Assembly: GCF_033025475.1 (NCBI RefSeq)
Contig: NZ_CP130322.1
Location: forward strand, 1,116,001-1,180,000
Source of the DNA: Sphingomonas sp. C3-2
Lineage (GTDB): Bacteria; Pseudomonadota; Alphaproteobacteria; Sphingomonadales; Sphingomonadaceae
Direction: 5' to 3'
DNA: 64,000 bases
Shown piece by piece: positions 39,151 through 48,406 of the stretch (positions are counted from its first letter, which is position 1; each line of letters begins with the position of its first letter). The notes below the pieces were generated by a model, which was not told where the DNA came from, ran no database searches, and saw only the letters and a program-made list of their open reading frames with translations. A program made the position numbers and the translations under genes.

Positions 39151-40548
39151 ATGGAAGAGCTTTCGTTGATTGCTGCAGGGGTGGCGATCGTCGCGCGCGA
39201 ACTTGTGCTGTTTGCCGCCATATTCTTCCTGATCGGCGGCATCGACGATCTGCTTGTGGATATAGCGTGGATCCTCAACACCTTCTGGCGGCGGACGGTC
39301 GTCTACCGGAAGCGTCCGCGTGCAAGCCTTGCCCACTGGATCCCGCCGAGGCGGCCCGGATGGCTCGTCATCTTCATCCCGGCCTGGCACGAAGACGCCG
39401 TCATCGCCCGGATGCTGCGCACCGCGCTCAGCCGCTTCGATCATCCCGACTATACGCTTTATGTCGGCACCTACCCCAATGACCGCGCAACCATCGCCGC
39501 CGTGGCCGAGGTGGCGGCGGGCGATCCCCGGGTGCGGATGGTTATCAACAGCCGCCCCGGCCCCACCACCAAGGCCGATTGCCTCAATGCACTGTGGCGC
39601 GCGCTCCAGCGCGACGAAGCCTGGCGCGGGCAAAACGCAAAGGCGGTGATCCTCCACGACGCCGAAGATGTCGTCCATTCGGGCGAACTGCGGATATTCG
39701 ATACGCTGATCGAGCGGTTCGATCTTGTCCAGATCCCCGTCCTGCCGCTGGCCGATCCTCAATCCCGCTGGGTGTCCGGGCATTATCTCGACGAGTTTGC
39801 CGAAAGCCATGGCAAGGGCGTGCCGACACGTGAGATCATGGGCGCCAGTGTGCCATCGGCGGGGGTCGGCTGCGCCTTTTCGCGGATCGCGCTCGGCCGC
39901 ATCGCGTACGACAAGGGCGGCGCACCGTTCGACAGCGAAAGCCTGACCGAAGACTATGAGCTCGGCCTTCATATCGCCGCACTTGGGGGCACGGGCATCT
40001 TCGCCTCGGTGCCCGTCACGCCGGGGGGCGCCCCCGTCGCCGTCCGCGCCCATTTCCCCGCGCGCTACACCGATGCGGTCCATCAGAAATCACGCTGGAT
40101 GGCGGGGATCGCGCTCGCCGGCTGGGATCGGCTGGGCTGGCAGGGCGGCCTAGCCGAATTCTGGATGCGCTTACGCGATCGCCGCGCGCCGCTCGCCGCC
40201 CTCACCCTGTGCGCCGCCTATGCCGGGCTTTTCCTCTCCGCGCTATGCTGGGCCTGGTTCGCGGCCACCGGGCAGACGGTGCTCGACATTCCAGCGGCAA
40301 TGCAGTGGCTGCTCATCGCCAACGCGCTGCTGCTCTTCTGGCGCATGGGGATGCGCATCTGGTTCGTCCACCGCGTCTATGGCTGGGGGGAGGCTTGGCG
40401 CGTCCCGCCCCGGATGGTCATCGCCAACATCATCGCCATCGCCGCCGCACGCAAGGCGCTTGCCCGCTATCTGACGATGCGGCGCGGCGGCGCGGTCGAA
40501 TGGGGAAAGACCGCGCATGTCTTCCCCGAAATCGCACCGGTCGAGTGA
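39151..40548 (+). CDS. NfrB-like processive family 2 glycosyltransferase
   Basis: 465-residue inner-membrane glycosyltransferase. Membrane helices at about 5-42, 347-372 and 384-410 surround a cytoplasmic GT2 domain with DAED (170-173), LTED (265-268) and QKSRW (312-316), the QxxRW motif of processive polysaccharide synthases. The pattern matches E. coli NfrB, which makes a phage-N4 receptor exopolysaccharide, but the C-terminal MshEN (c-di-GMP-binding) domain of NfrB is absent. ATG 39151 follows GGGGGAAA; a TTG at 39109 is not used. Overlaps the following barrel-like gene by 32 nt. Confidence 0.85.
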   Translation: MEELSLIAAGVAIVARELVLFAAIFFLIGGIDDLLVDIAWILNTFWRRTVVYRKRPRASLAHWIPPRRPGWLVIFIPAWHEDAVIARMLRTALSRFDHPDYTLYVGTYPNDRATIAAVAEVAAGDPRVRMVINSRPGPTTKADCLNALWRALQRDEAWRGQNAKAVILHDAEDVVHSGELRIFDTLIERFDLVQIPVLPLADPQSRWVSGHYLDEFAESHGKGVPTREIMGASVPSAGVGCAFSRIALGRIAYDKGGAPFDSESLTEDYELGLHIAALGGTGIFASVPVTPGGAPVAVRAHFPARYTDAVHQKSRWMAGIALAGWDRLGWQGGLAEFWMRLRDRRAPLAALTLCAAYAGLFLSALCWAWFAATGQTVLDIPAAMQWLLIANALLLFWRMGMRIWFVHRVYGWGEAWRVPPRMVIANIIAIAAARKALARYLTMRRGGAVEWGKTAHVFPEIAPVE

Positions 40549-41560
40549 CGGCGGCGCCATGCTCAACGCCCGCCCCATCCGCTTCGTCCTCGGCGTCCTG
40601 CTGCTCTGGACCGGCGGTCGCGCCTGGATGCTGATGGATAGCCCAATGGCGCAGAAGTCAGAGACCGAGGCGACGGCCCGCTTCACGCCCGTCGCACGCC
40701 CCATCCACCGATCAATACCGACGCCCGATTTGGCGCAGGCTCATATGCCCGCTGAACGCACGCATCGCGAACCGACCTCTATATCCTATCGCGCCCCCTC
40801 GCCCGCGCTCCGCTTCCCGCCCGTCCGTCCAACAACCGAAGCCGCATCCGGGGCGTCTTCGGTAGCATCTCCCGCCCCTGCCATCCCCCTTGCCGTGGTC
40901 GATCCCCGGGTCGCCGCGCCGCGCGGTGCAAACAGATGGAGCGGCTATGGCTGGGTGTTCGCGCGCGAGGGCGGCTCGCCCGGTCTGGCTGGCGGCGGGC
41001 AGTTGGGCGGTTCGCAGGCAGGCCTGCGCCTCGATTATCGGCTGACCGACACGCTTGCGCTCACCGGGCGCGCCTCCGCGCCGCTCGAAACCCGTCGTGG
41101 CGCCGAAGCCGCGATCGGGCTGAGCTGGCGCCCAAGGCCGGAACTCCCGCTCACCATCATCGCCGAACGCCGCATCGGGCTGGATCGCGGCGGGCGCGAC
41201 GCCTTTGCGCTGATGGCGGCGGGCGGCGTCGGCCCGGTCCTCCTGCCCGAGAAGTTCCAGCTCGAAAGCTATGCACAGGCCGGCATCGTGGGTGCGCATC
41301 GGCGCGACGGCTTTGTCGACGGCGCAGCCACATTGCTCCGCCCCGTCAAAAAGGGCGATCATGTCGCCGCGATGGTCGGGGTCGGTCTGTGGGGGGCCGC
41401 CCAGCCCGATGTCACCCGGCTCGATATCGGGCCGCGCCTCAAGCTGCGGCTGGGGGAGGGCAACACGGCGCTCGGCATTGCGGTGGATTGGCGGTTGCGG
41501 GTCGCCGGCAACGCGCATCCCGATTCCGGGTTGGCCGTCACGCTCGACGGCAGTTTCTAA
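40517..41560 (+). CDS. Probable outer-membrane barrel protein, NfrA C-terminal-domain-like
   Basis: 347 residues. A hydrophobic N-terminus (about 20-40) acts as signal or anchor; residues 60-125 are a Pro/Ser/Ala-rich linker; the C-terminal 200 residues show alternating amphipathic strands and end in a final Phe (TVTLDGSF-like end VTLDGSF), as in outer-membrane barrels. The region resembles the C-terminal part of NfrA, without its long TPR section. It follows the NfrB-like gene with a 32-nt overlap, so the two very likely work together in exporting a glycan. ATG 40517 has GGGGAAAG 7 nt upstream; ATG 40559 is the alternative start. Confidence 0.6.
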   Translation: MSSPKSHRSSDGGAMLNARPIRFVLGVLLLWTGGRAWMLMDSPMAQKSETEATARFTPVARPIHRSIPTPDLAQAHMPAERTHREPTSISYRAPSPALRFPPVRPTTEAASGASSVASPAPAIPLAVVDPRVAAPRGANRWSGYGWVFAREGGSPGLAGGGQLGGSQAGLRLDYRLTDTLALTGRASAPLETRRGAEAAIGLSWRPRPELPLTIIAERRIGLDRGGRDAFALMAAGGVGPVLLPEKFQLESYAQAGIVGAHRRDGFVDGAATLLRPVKKGDHVAAMVGVGLWGAAQPDVTRLDIGPRLKLRLGEGNTALGIAVDWRLRVAGNAHPDSGLAVTLDGSF

Positions 41561-41649
41561 GTCCGTTCGAAAAAAGAGCTTAATTCCGCACATCGAGCGC
41601 AAATCGCGGCTTTCCCCGAATCCGATCAGGGGCTAGGCCTGAGCGCAGG

Positions 41650-42564
41650 ATGGATATCTACCTGCCCATCGCCAATATTTCCGTGAACGCGCTCGTCATC
41701 ATCGGGCTTGGCGGGCTGGTTGGCCTGCTTTCGGGAATGTTCGGCGTCGGCGGCGGCTTTCTCACCACCCCGCTCCTTATCTTTTACGGCATTCCGCCCA
41801 CGGTCGCGGCGGCATCGGCCGCCAGCCAGGTCACCGGTGCCAGCATTTCGGGGGTGTTCGCGCATGTCCGGCGCAACGGTGTCGATTTCCACATGGGGAT
41901 CGTCTTGGTCGTCGGCGGGTTGATCGGATCCTTTCTGGGCGCGGGCATTTTCCGCTTGCTGCAGGAAACCGGCCAGATCGATACCGCGATCGGGCTGCTT
42001 TACGTCGTGATGCTGGGCGGCATTGGCGGATTAATGGCCAAGGAAAGCCTTTCCGCGATCAAGGCGATGCGCACGGGTACAACGCTTCAGGTCAAGAAAC
42101 GCCGCCACCATCCGCTGGTCGCGGCGCTGCCCATGCGCTGGCGTTTCTACCGCTCGGGCCTCTATATCTCGCCGCTCGCGCCGCTCATCCTTGGTGCGGT
42201 CACCGGCATTCTCACGATGATCCTTGGTGTCGGCGGCGGATTCATCATGGTCCCCGCCATGCTCTATCTGCTCGGCATGCCGACCCAGGTGGTGGTGGGC
42301 ACCTCGCTCTTCCAGATCCTGTTCGTGACGATGGGCGCCACGATGATCCACGCCACCACCACCAAGGCCGTGGATATCGTGCTCGCCGCGCTATTGCTGA
42401 TCGGCAGCGTCACCGGCGCGCAATATGGCGCGCGCTTCGCGATGAAGATGAAGCCCGAATATCTGCGCCTGCTGCTTGCGCTGATGGTGTTGCTCGTCGC
42501 GATCCGCATGGCGCTTGGGCTCGGCTGGCGTCCCGATGAAATCTATTCGGTGGCGCTGTCATGA
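41650..42564 (+). CDS. TauE/SafE family sulfite/organosulfur exporter-like permease
   Basis: 304 residues with eight or so membrane helices and two copies of the GxxGxxxxxFGVGGGF motif (GMFGVGGGFLTTP near 28-44 and MILGVGGGFIMVP near 193-207), the repeat signature of TauE/SafE permeases. Members move sulfite, sulfoacetate or related anions. It overlaps the next gene by ATGA, so the two are translated together. Confidence 0.88.
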   Translation: MDIYLPIANISVNALVIIGLGGLVGLLSGMFGVGGGFLTTPLLIFYGIPPTVAAASAASQVTGASISGVFAHVRRNGVDFHMGIVLVVGGLIGSFLGAGIFRLLQETGQIDTAIGLLYVVMLGGIGGLMAKESLSAIKAMRTGTTLQVKKRRHHPLVAALPMRWRFYRSGLYISPLAPLILGAVTGILTMILGVGGGFIMVPAMLYLLGMPTQVVVGTSLFQILFVTMGATMIHATTTKAVDIVLAALLLIGSVTGAQYGARFAMKMKPEYLRLLLALMVLLVAIRMALGLGWRPDEIYSVALS

Positions 42565-43313
42565 AACTCTGGCTGGCTTTTCTCGCCGCGCCGTTCCTGA
42601 TCGGCGCCGCCGAGCCGGTGCTGGTGCCCGACGTGTCGCAGCGCAAGGTGGAGATCATCTACAGCTTCACCGGTGCCGAACTCCTCGCCTTTGGCGCGAT
42701 CCTCTATCCCGGCGGCCGCATTCCCGAAAAGCCCGCCGATATCGCCGTCATCCTGCGCGGCCCCACCCAGTCGGTGCTCGTCCGCGAAAAGCAGAAGATC
42801 GTCGGTATCTGGGTCAATGCCGACAGCGCGCGCTTTCGTTCCGCCCCCGCCTTCTATGCCGTGGCGTCGTCACGCCCGCTCAAGGAAATGGTCGACGAAC
42901 GGACCGCCTCGATCTTCGAACTCGGGCTCAGCAATCTCCAGCTCTCGCCTTCGCAGATCGGTTCTCCCGGCGAGCAGCAGCGGTTCGAAACCGGCCTGAT
43001 CGATCTTCGCAAACGCACCGGCCTGTTCGTCGAGGAAGCGCATAATGTCGAGATCACCGACGGCGTGCTCTACCGCGCCCGCATCCCCATCCCCGCGCGC
43101 GTGCCCGTTGGCCGCTACACCGCCGAAACCTATCTGATCCAAAATGGCCGGGTGATCGCGGGCGCCAGCCGCGATGTCGAAATCCGCAAATCGGGTTTCG
43201 AGCGTTATGTCGCCACCGCCGCCGAAGACAGCCCCTTTGCCTATGGCTTCGTCGCGGTCGCGCTGTCGGTGCTGCTCGGCTGGGCGGCGGGCGCCATTTT
43301 CCGCAAAGGCTAA
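42561..43313 (+). CDS. TIGR02186/PF09608 alphaproteobacterial transmembrane protein
   Basis: 250 residues: a signal peptide (1-17), a periplasmic domain starting KVEIIYSFTGAELLAFGAI, and one C-terminal membrane helix (about 228-246). This matches the PF09608 family, which is known only from alphaproteobacteria and usually lies beside a TauE permease. Function is unknown; a periplasmic partner of the permease is a fair guess. Start ATG 42561 overlaps the stop of the permease gene. Confidence 0.8.
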   Translation: MKLWLAFLAAPFLIGAAEPVLVPDVSQRKVEIIYSFTGAELLAFGAILYPGGRIPEKPADIAVILRGPTQSVLVREKQKIVGIWVNADSARFRSAPAFYAVASSRPLKEMVDERTASIFELGLSNLQLSPSQIGSPGEQQRFETGLIDLRKRTGLFVEEAHNVEITDGVLYRARIPIPARVPVGRYTAETYLIQNGRVIAGASRDVEIRKSGFERYVATAAEDSPFAYGFVAVALSVLLGWAAGAIFRKG

Positions 43314-43420
43314 GGCTGCGCACGCGGTCAATTATATCTTTACCCTGATATCGTTACTGCTCACGAAACGAGCTGCACCGGGCGTGCACAACGGATGAGT
43401 CCATAGGGGGATGGCTTTCA

Positions 43421-45118
43421 ATGAATGATTATATCGGTAGCGACGCGGAAACCCTGGTCGCAGCCGCGCCTCCCCTGCCAAGCGCCCCGTCGATGGACAC
43501 GGCTCCGGCGGGCACCTTTGACGGGGTGGAGATCGGCAAGGTGATCGAGGTCTCCGGGTCGGGCGCCCGGATCGAGCTTGATGCCCATGTGCTCAAGAAG
43601 CTCGCCGCTGACGGCGATCCCAGCATTTCTATGGCCGGGCAGGTCAGCAGCCAGATCAAGATGCGTGTCGGCGTGCAATGGCTCGTCGCCAATGTGAAGA
43701 CACTCCGTTTCGATACTGCGGCATCCGACCTGATCATCGCCGAGATCGATTTCATGGGCGAAGGCAATGAAGCGACGCAAAGCGGCCGCATCACCCAGTT
43801 CCGGCGCGGCATCACCCGCTATCCCGTCCCCGGCACGCGCATCTATCCGGTGTCGAGCGAGGATATGCGCCAGATGTACGCCGCCGCCGAGCGCCCGCAT
43901 ATCGAGATCGGCACCGTCTATCCCACGCGCGATATTCGCGGCGCGCTGTTCGTCGATTCCCTCCTGGGCAAGCATTTCGCGCTGCTCGGCTCGACCGGCA
44001 CCGGCAAGTCGACCTCGGCCGCACTCATCCTCCACCGCATCTGCGACATGGCACCCGAGGGCCATATCGTGATGATCGATCCGCACGGCGAATATTCGGC
44101 GGCGTTCAAGGACAATGGCGCACTCTACGACGTCAACAATCTTGCCATGCCCTATTGGTTGATGAACTTCGAGGAACATTGCGAGGTGTTCGTCACCGTC
44201 AGCGGCAATGAAGGGCAGCTCGACCGCGACATTCTCGCCAAGTGCCTGCTCGCCGCGCGCGCCAAGAACCGCGCGGCCGAGGGCATTTCGAAACTCACGG
44301 TCGACAGCCCCATCCCCTATCTGTTGTCCGACCTCACCTCGATCCTCCAGACCGAAATGGGCAAGCTCGACAAGGCCGGCAGCAGCGCCCCCTATATGCG
44401 CCTCAAGACCAAGATCGACGAGATCAAGGCCGATCCGCGCTACAGCTTCATGTTCTCGGGCATGCTCGTGGCCGACAGCATGGCGAACTTCCTCGCGCGC
44501 ATCTTCCGCCTGCCGGGCGACGGCAAGCCGATTTCGATCATCGACGTGTCGGGCGTGCCGTCGGAAATCACCTCGGTCGTGGTCGCCGTGCTCAGCCGCA
44601 TGGTGTTCGACTATGCGATCTGGTCGCGCGGGGAACCGCAGCGCCCGGTGCTGCTCGTCTGCGAGGAAGCGCATCGCTACGTGCCCTCCGACCGGGTCAA
44701 CACCGGGGCGTCGGTGCGCAAGATCCTTGAGCGCATCGCCAAGGAAGGCCGTAAATACGGCGTCTCGCTCGGCCTCATCACCCAGCGTCCGTCCGATCTT
44801 GCCGAAGGCGTGCTCTCGCAATGCGGCACGATCATCGCGATGCGCCTGAACAACGAACGCGATCAGGCCTTCGTCAAGGCCGCCATGCCCGAAGGCGCCA
44901 AGGGCATGCTCGATTCAATCGCAGCGCTGCGCAACCGCGAATGCATCGTCTGCGGCGAAGGCGTCGCCATCCCGATCCGTGTCGCCTTCGACAATCTGGA
45001 ACCCGAACGCCGACCGGCATCGAGCGATCCGCTCTTCTCCGACCTGTGGCGCGAAACGGGTGGCGAAGCCGATATCCTCGGCCGCGTCATCAAGCGCTGG
45101 CGCTCACAAGGTCGCTGA
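43421..45118 (+). CDS. HerA-type DUF87 ATPase
   Basis: 565 residues. An N-terminal HAS-like barrel (about 35-165), then a RecA/FtsK-like ATPase with Walker A GSTGTGKST at 190-198 and Walker B LLVCEEAH with Glu415-Glu416, and an arginine-finger region in SLGLITQRPSDL. HerA forms hexameric DNA translocases with the NurA nuclease, but there is no nurA, sir2 or other defence gene beside it, so a role in housekeeping DNA repair is more likely than a defence system. It stands alone, with a hairpin after it. Confidence 0.85.
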   Translation: MNDYIGSDAETLVAAAPPLPSAPSMDTAPAGTFDGVEIGKVIEVSGSGARIELDAHVLKKLAADGDPSISMAGQVSSQIKMRVGVQWLVANVKTLRFDTAASDLIIAEIDFMGEGNEATQSGRITQFRRGITRYPVPGTRIYPVSSEDMRQMYAAAERPHIEIGTVYPTRDIRGALFVDSLLGKHFALLGSTGTGKSTSAALILHRICDMAPEGHIVMIDPHGEYSAAFKDNGALYDVNNLAMPYWLMNFEEHCEVFVTVSGNEGQLDRDILAKCLLAARAKNRAAEGISKLTVDSPIPYLLSDLTSILQTEMGKLDKAGSSAPYMRLKTKIDEIKADPRYSFMFSGMLVADSMANFLARIFRLPGDGKPISIIDVSGVPSEITSVVVAVLSRMVFDYAIWSRGEPQRPVLLVCEEAHRYVPSDRVNTGASVRKILERIAKEGRKYGVSLGLITQRPSDLAEGVLSQCGTIIAMRLNNERDQAFVKAAMPEGAKGMLDSIAALRNRECIVCGEGVAIPIRVAFDNLEPERRPASSDPLFSDLWRETGGEADILGRVIKRWRSQGR

Positions 45119-45128
45119 TCTCATGACC

Positions 45129-45150
45129 AGGGGGGACCTAGATCCCCCCT
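45129..45150. terminator. Hairpin between convergent herA-like and OYE genes
   Basis: Perfect 8-bp stem AGGGGGGA / TCCCCCCT with a 6-nt loop; on the plus strand TTAGCCGTTTT follows. Likely terminator for the HerA-like gene, possibly in both directions. Confidence 0.6.
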
Positions 45151-45168
45151 TAGCCGTTTTCCACCGCC

Positions 45169-46323
45169 CTAAATCTCGGTCAGCGCCGCCAGCGTCAGAT
45201 CGTGGATCTCCGCGTCGCGGTGCTCGCGTACCTTCTGCGCCCAATCGGCATCGGCCAGCAGCGAGCGGCCAACCGCCAGCAGATCGAATTCGCCGCGGTC
45301 CATCATCGCGCATACCGCACCCAGATGGGCGAGCGCCGTCCGCGGCAGGCTCGCCGTTGGCTGCGCCGCCTCTTCCTCGGTGAACAGCCCGCCCAGCCCC
45401 ACCGATCCGACGGCGATGGTGGGCTTGCCCGTCAGCTGCCGTACCCAGCCCGCCAGATTGAGCGTGCTGCCGGCAAAGGCCGGTGCCCATACCTCGCGCT
45501 GCGAGCAGTGGAAAACATCCACACCCGCCTCCGCCAACGGCCGCACCAGCGCCGCAAGTTCTTCCGGATCGTCGGCGATCCGCGCGTCATAGGCCTCGAT
45601 CTTGAACTGCGAAATCCGCATCAAAATGGGGAAATCGGGTCCCACCGCCTCGCGGCACGCCGCCACCACTTCCGCCGGGAAGCGCGCACGCTTCTCCGCG
45701 CTGCCGCCATAATCGTCGGTGCGCCTGTTGGTCGCGTCCCAAAGAAACTGGTCGAGCAGGAAACCGTGCCCGGCATGGATCTCGATCCCGTCGAAACCGA
45801 GCGCCTTCGCGGTGCGCGCCGCCGCCGCATAGGCCTGCCGCACCTCTTCCAGATCCCGAGGGCTCATCACCCGGCCGCTTGGCTGCCCGCCTTCCAGATC
45901 GCCAAGCGCAAGACCGCTCGGGCCGATCGCATCGCTGCTCGCAAAGCGCTCGGTCACCCGCGCCATCCCCGTGTGCCAGAGCTGCGGCATGATCTTGCCA
46001 CCGGCCGCATGCACCGCCGCCACGATCTCGCTCCAGGCCGCAAGCGAAGCATCGCCGTGGAAAAGCGGCCCGGTCCCGTCATAGTCGGCCAGGTCATGGC
46101 CGATCGCGGTCGCGCCGGTGATGATCAGGCCCGTTCCGCCCTCGATCCGCTTGCGGAAATAATCGGCATAGCGTGCATCGGCTATCCCCTGCGGCGCATG
46201 CGCCCTCCCCATCGGGGCCATGACAATCCGGCTCGACAGGGCCAGCCCACCTGCGGCGAACGGCTCGAACAACACTGTCCTGCCACTACCCGCATGATCC
46301 TCGTTATCGCGCCCGAATGTCAC
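45169..46323 (-). CDS. NADH:flavin oxidoreductase (old yellow enzyme family)
   Basis: 384-residue FMN-dependent ene-reductase-like TIM barrel. The LSSRIVMAPMGRAHA N-terminus and the GFDGIEIHAGHGFLLDQF motif hold the FMN/substrate histidines; RISQFKIEAYDARIADD replaces the usual RLS loop. The start is GTG 46323 with AGGAAGG upstream. Divergent from a PfpI-like gene. Substrate is unknown. Confidence 0.9.
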   Translation of the reverse strand: MTFGRDNEDHAGSGRTVLFEPFAAGGLALSSRIVMAPMGRAHAPQGIADARYADYFRKRIEGGTGLIITGATAIGHDLADYDGTGPLFHGDASLAAWSEIVAAVHAAGGKIMPQLWHTGMARVTERFASSDAIGPSGLALGDLEGGQPSGRVMSPRDLEEVRQAYAAAARTAKALGFDGIEIHAGHGFLLDQFLWDATNRRTDDYGGSAEKRARFPAEVVAACREAVGPDFPILMRISQFKIEAYDARIADDPEELAALVRPLAEAGVDVFHCSQREVWAPAFAGSTLNLAGWVRQLTGKPTIAVGSVGLGGLFTEEEAAQPTASLPRTALAHLGAVCAMMDRGEFDLLAVGRSLLADADWAQKVREHRDAEIHDLTLAALTEI

Positions 46324-46472
46324 CTTTCGCCTTCCTCTCCGGTTTTATTTTCGCCCCCCGGTTGCCACCGAGGCACGCTTGCGTCCACCCGTGGGAACAC
46401 AGCGCGACATGTTTTCCGTTTGCCAGTCAGGATTCGGGTGTTGCCGCGACTATCGTACATCAGGAACAGACC

Positions 46473-47093
46473 ATGCAGATCGCGGTGCTTACATTTGACG
46501 GGTTCAACGAACTGGATTCGTTCATCGCCGCCGCGATCCTCAATCGGCTGCGCGCGCAGGGCTGGGCCGCGCATATCACCGCCCCCGCCGCGCAAGTGAC
46601 CTCGATGAACGGGGTTACCGTCACGCGGCAAAAGGACATGGATTTCCTCTTCGAGGCAGACGCCGTCCTCATCGGCAGCGGGATCCGGACGCGCGAGATC
46701 GCCGCCGATGCGGACATGCTGTCGCACATCCGCCTCGATCCCCGCCGCCAGCTTGTCGGCGCGCAGTGCTCGGGCACGTTACTGCTCGCAAAGCTCGGAC
46801 TGATCGGCACCTTGCCTGCCTGCACCGATCTCACGACCAAGCCCTGGGTGATCGAGGCGGGTGTTGATGTGATCGACGCGCCCTTTGTCGCGCATGGCAA
46901 TGTGGCAACGGCGGGCGGCTGCATGGCCTCGCAATATCTGGCCGCATGGATGATCGCGCGGGTCGCCGGACGCGAGGCCGCCGAAGCCGCGATCCATTAT
47001 GTCGCGCCGGTCGGGGAAAAACAGCAGACGATCGACCGTACCTTCGCGGCAATCCACGCTTTCCTGCCTGTGGATAACTTTGCAGCGGCCTAG
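46473..47093 (+). CDS. DJ-1/PfpI family protein
   Basis: 206 residues with the class I glutamine-amidotransferase-like fold of DJ-1/PfpI. The nucleophile elbow is GAQCSGTLLLAKLG (Cys near 98), preceded by DAVLIGSGIRTRE. Proteins of this kind serve as chaperones, glyoxalase-like enzymes or isonitrile hydratases. The frame is open from 46317, but ATG 46473 (MQIAVLTFDGFNELD) with AGGAACA upstream is the proper start. 40 nt upstream of the AraC gene; possibly an operon. Confidence 0.88.
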   Translation: MQIAVLTFDGFNELDSFIAAAILNRLRAQGWAAHITAPAAQVTSMNGVTVTRQKDMDFLFEADAVLIGSGIRTREIAADADMLSHIRLDPRRQLVGAQCSGTLLLAKLGLIGTLPACTDLTTKPWVIEAGVDVIDAPFVAHGNVATAGGCMASQYLAAWMIARVAGREAAEAAIHYVAPVGEKQQTIDRTFAAIHAFLPVDNFAAA

Positions 47094-47133
47094 TCCGCTA
47101 TCGGCGCGCGGCGCTTCCTGTTAGGAAAGGCGC

Positions 47134-47889
47134 ATGCACGCCTCGCCGCATATCGACCTCAATATACGCAGCTATGCGGTCGATCTCGGCGCCGATCGGC
47201 ATGATTTCGCGCAGCTGGTACTGCCGCTCGGCGGGCGCCTGTTCATGGATATCGGCGGCAGCGAACGCGCGATCGACCGGGGCCATGCCGCCTTTGTCGG
47301 GGCGGGCGCCGCCCATTCGCAGGTGGGCGAGGCCTCGGCACCCCACAGCGCGATCATCCTCGATCTCGATGCCGCGCGCATCGATCCTGCGGTGATGGAG
47401 CGGCTGTCGGGCGCGCCCTATGTCCCGCTCAGCCCCGCCGCGCACAAGCTTGTCGATTTCATCACGGTGCTGCTGCGCGATCAGGGTTCGGTCACCGGCG
47501 CCTTGCCGTTCTGGACGCCGCTTATCCTCAATGCGCTGGCGCAACAGCCCGCGCACGCTCGGTCCCGGCTCACCGCAATGATGGCACAGGTCGAATCCGA
47601 TCCAGGCGCGCCGTGGTCCACCGAGAGGATGGCCGCCCGCGCGGGCACCAGCGTCAGCCGGCTGCACGCCTATTTTCGCGACACGCACGATACCACGCCG
47701 CACGCCTGGCTGACCGGACTGCGAATGGAGCGCGTGCGCCAGTTGCTCGCCGACACCGATCTGCCGATCGCCACCCTTGCCTATCAGGCTGGCTTTGCCG
47801 ATCAGAGCGCGCTCACCCGGGTAATGCGCCGCACGACCGGGCTCACCCCGTCCGCCTATCGCAAGCTCCACCGCCCGGCAGGGCGATAG
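47134..47889 (+). CDS. AraC family transcriptional regulator
   Basis: 251 residues: an N-terminal cupin-like sensing domain (about 10-110) and a C-terminal pair of helix-turn-helix motifs (about 160-248) with the family signature from PIATLAYQAGFADQSALTRVM to GLTPSAYRK. AGGAAAGG precedes ATG 47134. It probably controls the neighbouring PfpI or OYE genes; this is inferred from position only. Confidence 0.93.
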   Translation: MHASPHIDLNIRSYAVDLGADRHDFAQLVLPLGGRLFMDIGGSERAIDRGHAAFVGAGAAHSQVGEASAPHSAIILDLDAARIDPAVMERLSGAPYVPLSPAAHKLVDFITVLLRDQGSVTGALPFWTPLILNALAQQPAHARSRLTAMMAQVESDPGAPWSTERMAARAGTSVSRLHAYFRDTHDTTPHAWLTGLRMERVRQLLADTDLPIATLAYQAGFADQSALTRVMRRTTGLTPSAYRKLHRPAGR

Positions 47890-47893
47890 CCAA

Positions 47894-48337
47894 TTACCCC
47901 GCGTCGACGCGCAACCGGGTCAATTTGATCGCGGCGATCCGCCACACGCCCCCGTCCTTGCGATACTGCTCATGATAATGGCCATAACCATGCAGCCATT
48001 TGAACGGCAGCGCCGATCCCTCATTCACCCACAGCTTGTCTTCCATCGCCCAGATACCGCTCGCTTCGTCGGCGCCGGTGAACTCGATTTCGGGCATATG
48101 GCCATGATGCACCGTCGCAACCTCGGCCAGCATCGGCGCGATCATCGCCAGATAGGCATCGGCGCCGTGGATCAGCTGCGCCTCGTCCCAGCCGCCGGTG
48201 GACTGGCGGAAATCGGCGATCAGATCGTCGGCGAAACAGGCGCGCAGCCCATCCCAGTCCTTGCTGTCCATCGTCCGGAAATACCGCGCCTTCAGCGCAT
48301 GAATGGCCAGCACATCGGTCAGGTCCGCCTGCAGCAT
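47894..48337 (-). CDS. SnoaL/NTF2-like domain protein
   Basis: 147 residues of the NTF2-like cone fold (SnoaL_4 type): LTDVLAIHALKARYFRTMDSKDWDGL start, CFADDLIADF, and the HHGHMPEIEF and YHEQYRKDGGVWRIA strands. Members act as dehydratases, cyclases or isomerases, or have no enzyme activity. Convergent with the AraC gene, only 4 nt apart. Confidence 0.82.
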   Translation of the reverse strand: MLQADLTDVLAIHALKARYFRTMDSKDWDGLRACFADDLIADFRQSTGGWDEAQLIHGADAYLAMIAPMLAEVATVHHGHMPEIEFTGADEASGIWAMEDKLWVNEGSALPFKWLHGYGHYHEQYRKDGGVWRIAAIKLTRLRVDAG

Positions 48338-48406
48338 CCTCTCCCCTTTTTACCATGCAGTTGTTGGGCGCGCCGCTTTTGCGGGTCCACCCGGTAATCG
48401 GAAAAA

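Noticed and set aside
43421-45118. HerA-like ATPase as part of an anti-phage system (HerA-Sir2, HerA-NurA or similar)
   Set aside because: No nuclease, Sir2 or other effector gene is adjacent; neighbours are TIGR02186 and an old yellow enzyme.
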